Positions 63,995 through 64,000 of a stretch of 64,000 nt of DNA are shown one piece after another. The stretch's first letter is position 1. Each line of letters begins with the position of its first letter. Below the pieces are notes generated by a model. It worked only from the letters and a program-made list of their open reading frames with translations. It was not told the DNA's origin and ran no database searches. Source of the DNA: Streptomonospora salina (GTDB taxonomy: Bacteria > Actinomycetota > Actinomycetes > Streptosporangiales > Streptosporangiaceae); assembly GCF_014204715.1 (NCBI RefSeq), contig NZ_JACHLY010000001.1, positions 558,001 to 622,000 of the forward strand, written 5' to 3'. A program made the translations under genes and the position numbers.

Positions 63995-64000
63995 CTGCGA

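Overview
The window is very GC-rich, uses many GTG starts and has dense, often overlapping genes. Its gene content is that of a filamentous actinomycete: BldD, actinobacterial MihF, a PASTA kinase with an Rv2175c-like protein, a MacRS-type two-component pair, deazaflavin-type enzymes and a DUF574 methyltransferase. A Nocardiopsis/Streptomonospora/Thermobifida-like member of the Streptosporangiales is my best guess, but the species cannot be fixed from the sequence alone. I see no rRNA, tRNA, CRISPR array, transposase or phage gene. Almost everything is chromosomal core.

Left block (1 to 42 kb). After a truncated membrane protein and an aldose-epimerase-like gene, a long minus-strand series runs, in transcription order: fmt, rsmB, rpe, a PAP2 phosphatase, an FMN riboswitch, ribE, ribBA, ribH, a PH-domain protein, then moxR, coxE, xdhC and mocA (an accessory set for a molybdenum hydroxylase that is not present here). 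priA and an Uma2 protein lie on the plus strand. A small accessory stretch (18 to 25 kb) holds a DUF574 methyltransferase, a CoA-transferase/glutaryl-CoA-dehydrogenase pair, a Ddn-like protein, a secreted lysozyme-like protein and about 1.6 kb without genes. From 41.0 down to 25.4 kb the minus strand carries the pyrimidine operon pyrR-pyrB-pyrC-carA-carB-pyrK-pyrD-pyrF followed by mihF, gmk, rpoZ, coaBC and metK. bldD reads away from pyrR.

Right block (42 to 64 kb). This matches the conserved actinobacterial neighbourhood metF / polyprenyl synthase / Rv2175c / pknL / aroF (Rv2172c-Rv2178c in M. tuberculosis). Inserted in it are a DUF418 membrane protein, an NmrA-like protein, an acyl-CoA synthetase, thiE, a TPP riboswitch with thiO-thiS-thiG, a LuxR-type response regulator, glpK, pfkA and thiI. 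A sulfite-oxidase-like protein and a MacS-type histidine kinase close the window.

The most interesting features are regulatory: (i) a complete attenuator before the DAHP synthase gene, with a 24-codon leader peptide rich in Phe/Trp/Tyr, a possible antiterminator and an intrinsic terminator, apparently on a leaderless transcript; (ii) a PyrR-binding hairpin just upstream of the pyrR ribosome-binding site; (iii) a perfect DasR/GntR-type operator in front of glpK; (iv) a candidate BldD autoregulatory box at the bldD promoter; (v) FMN and TPP riboswitches; and (vi) a three-copy 39-bp tandem repeat between pyrD and pyrF. I found no convincing new multigene system.
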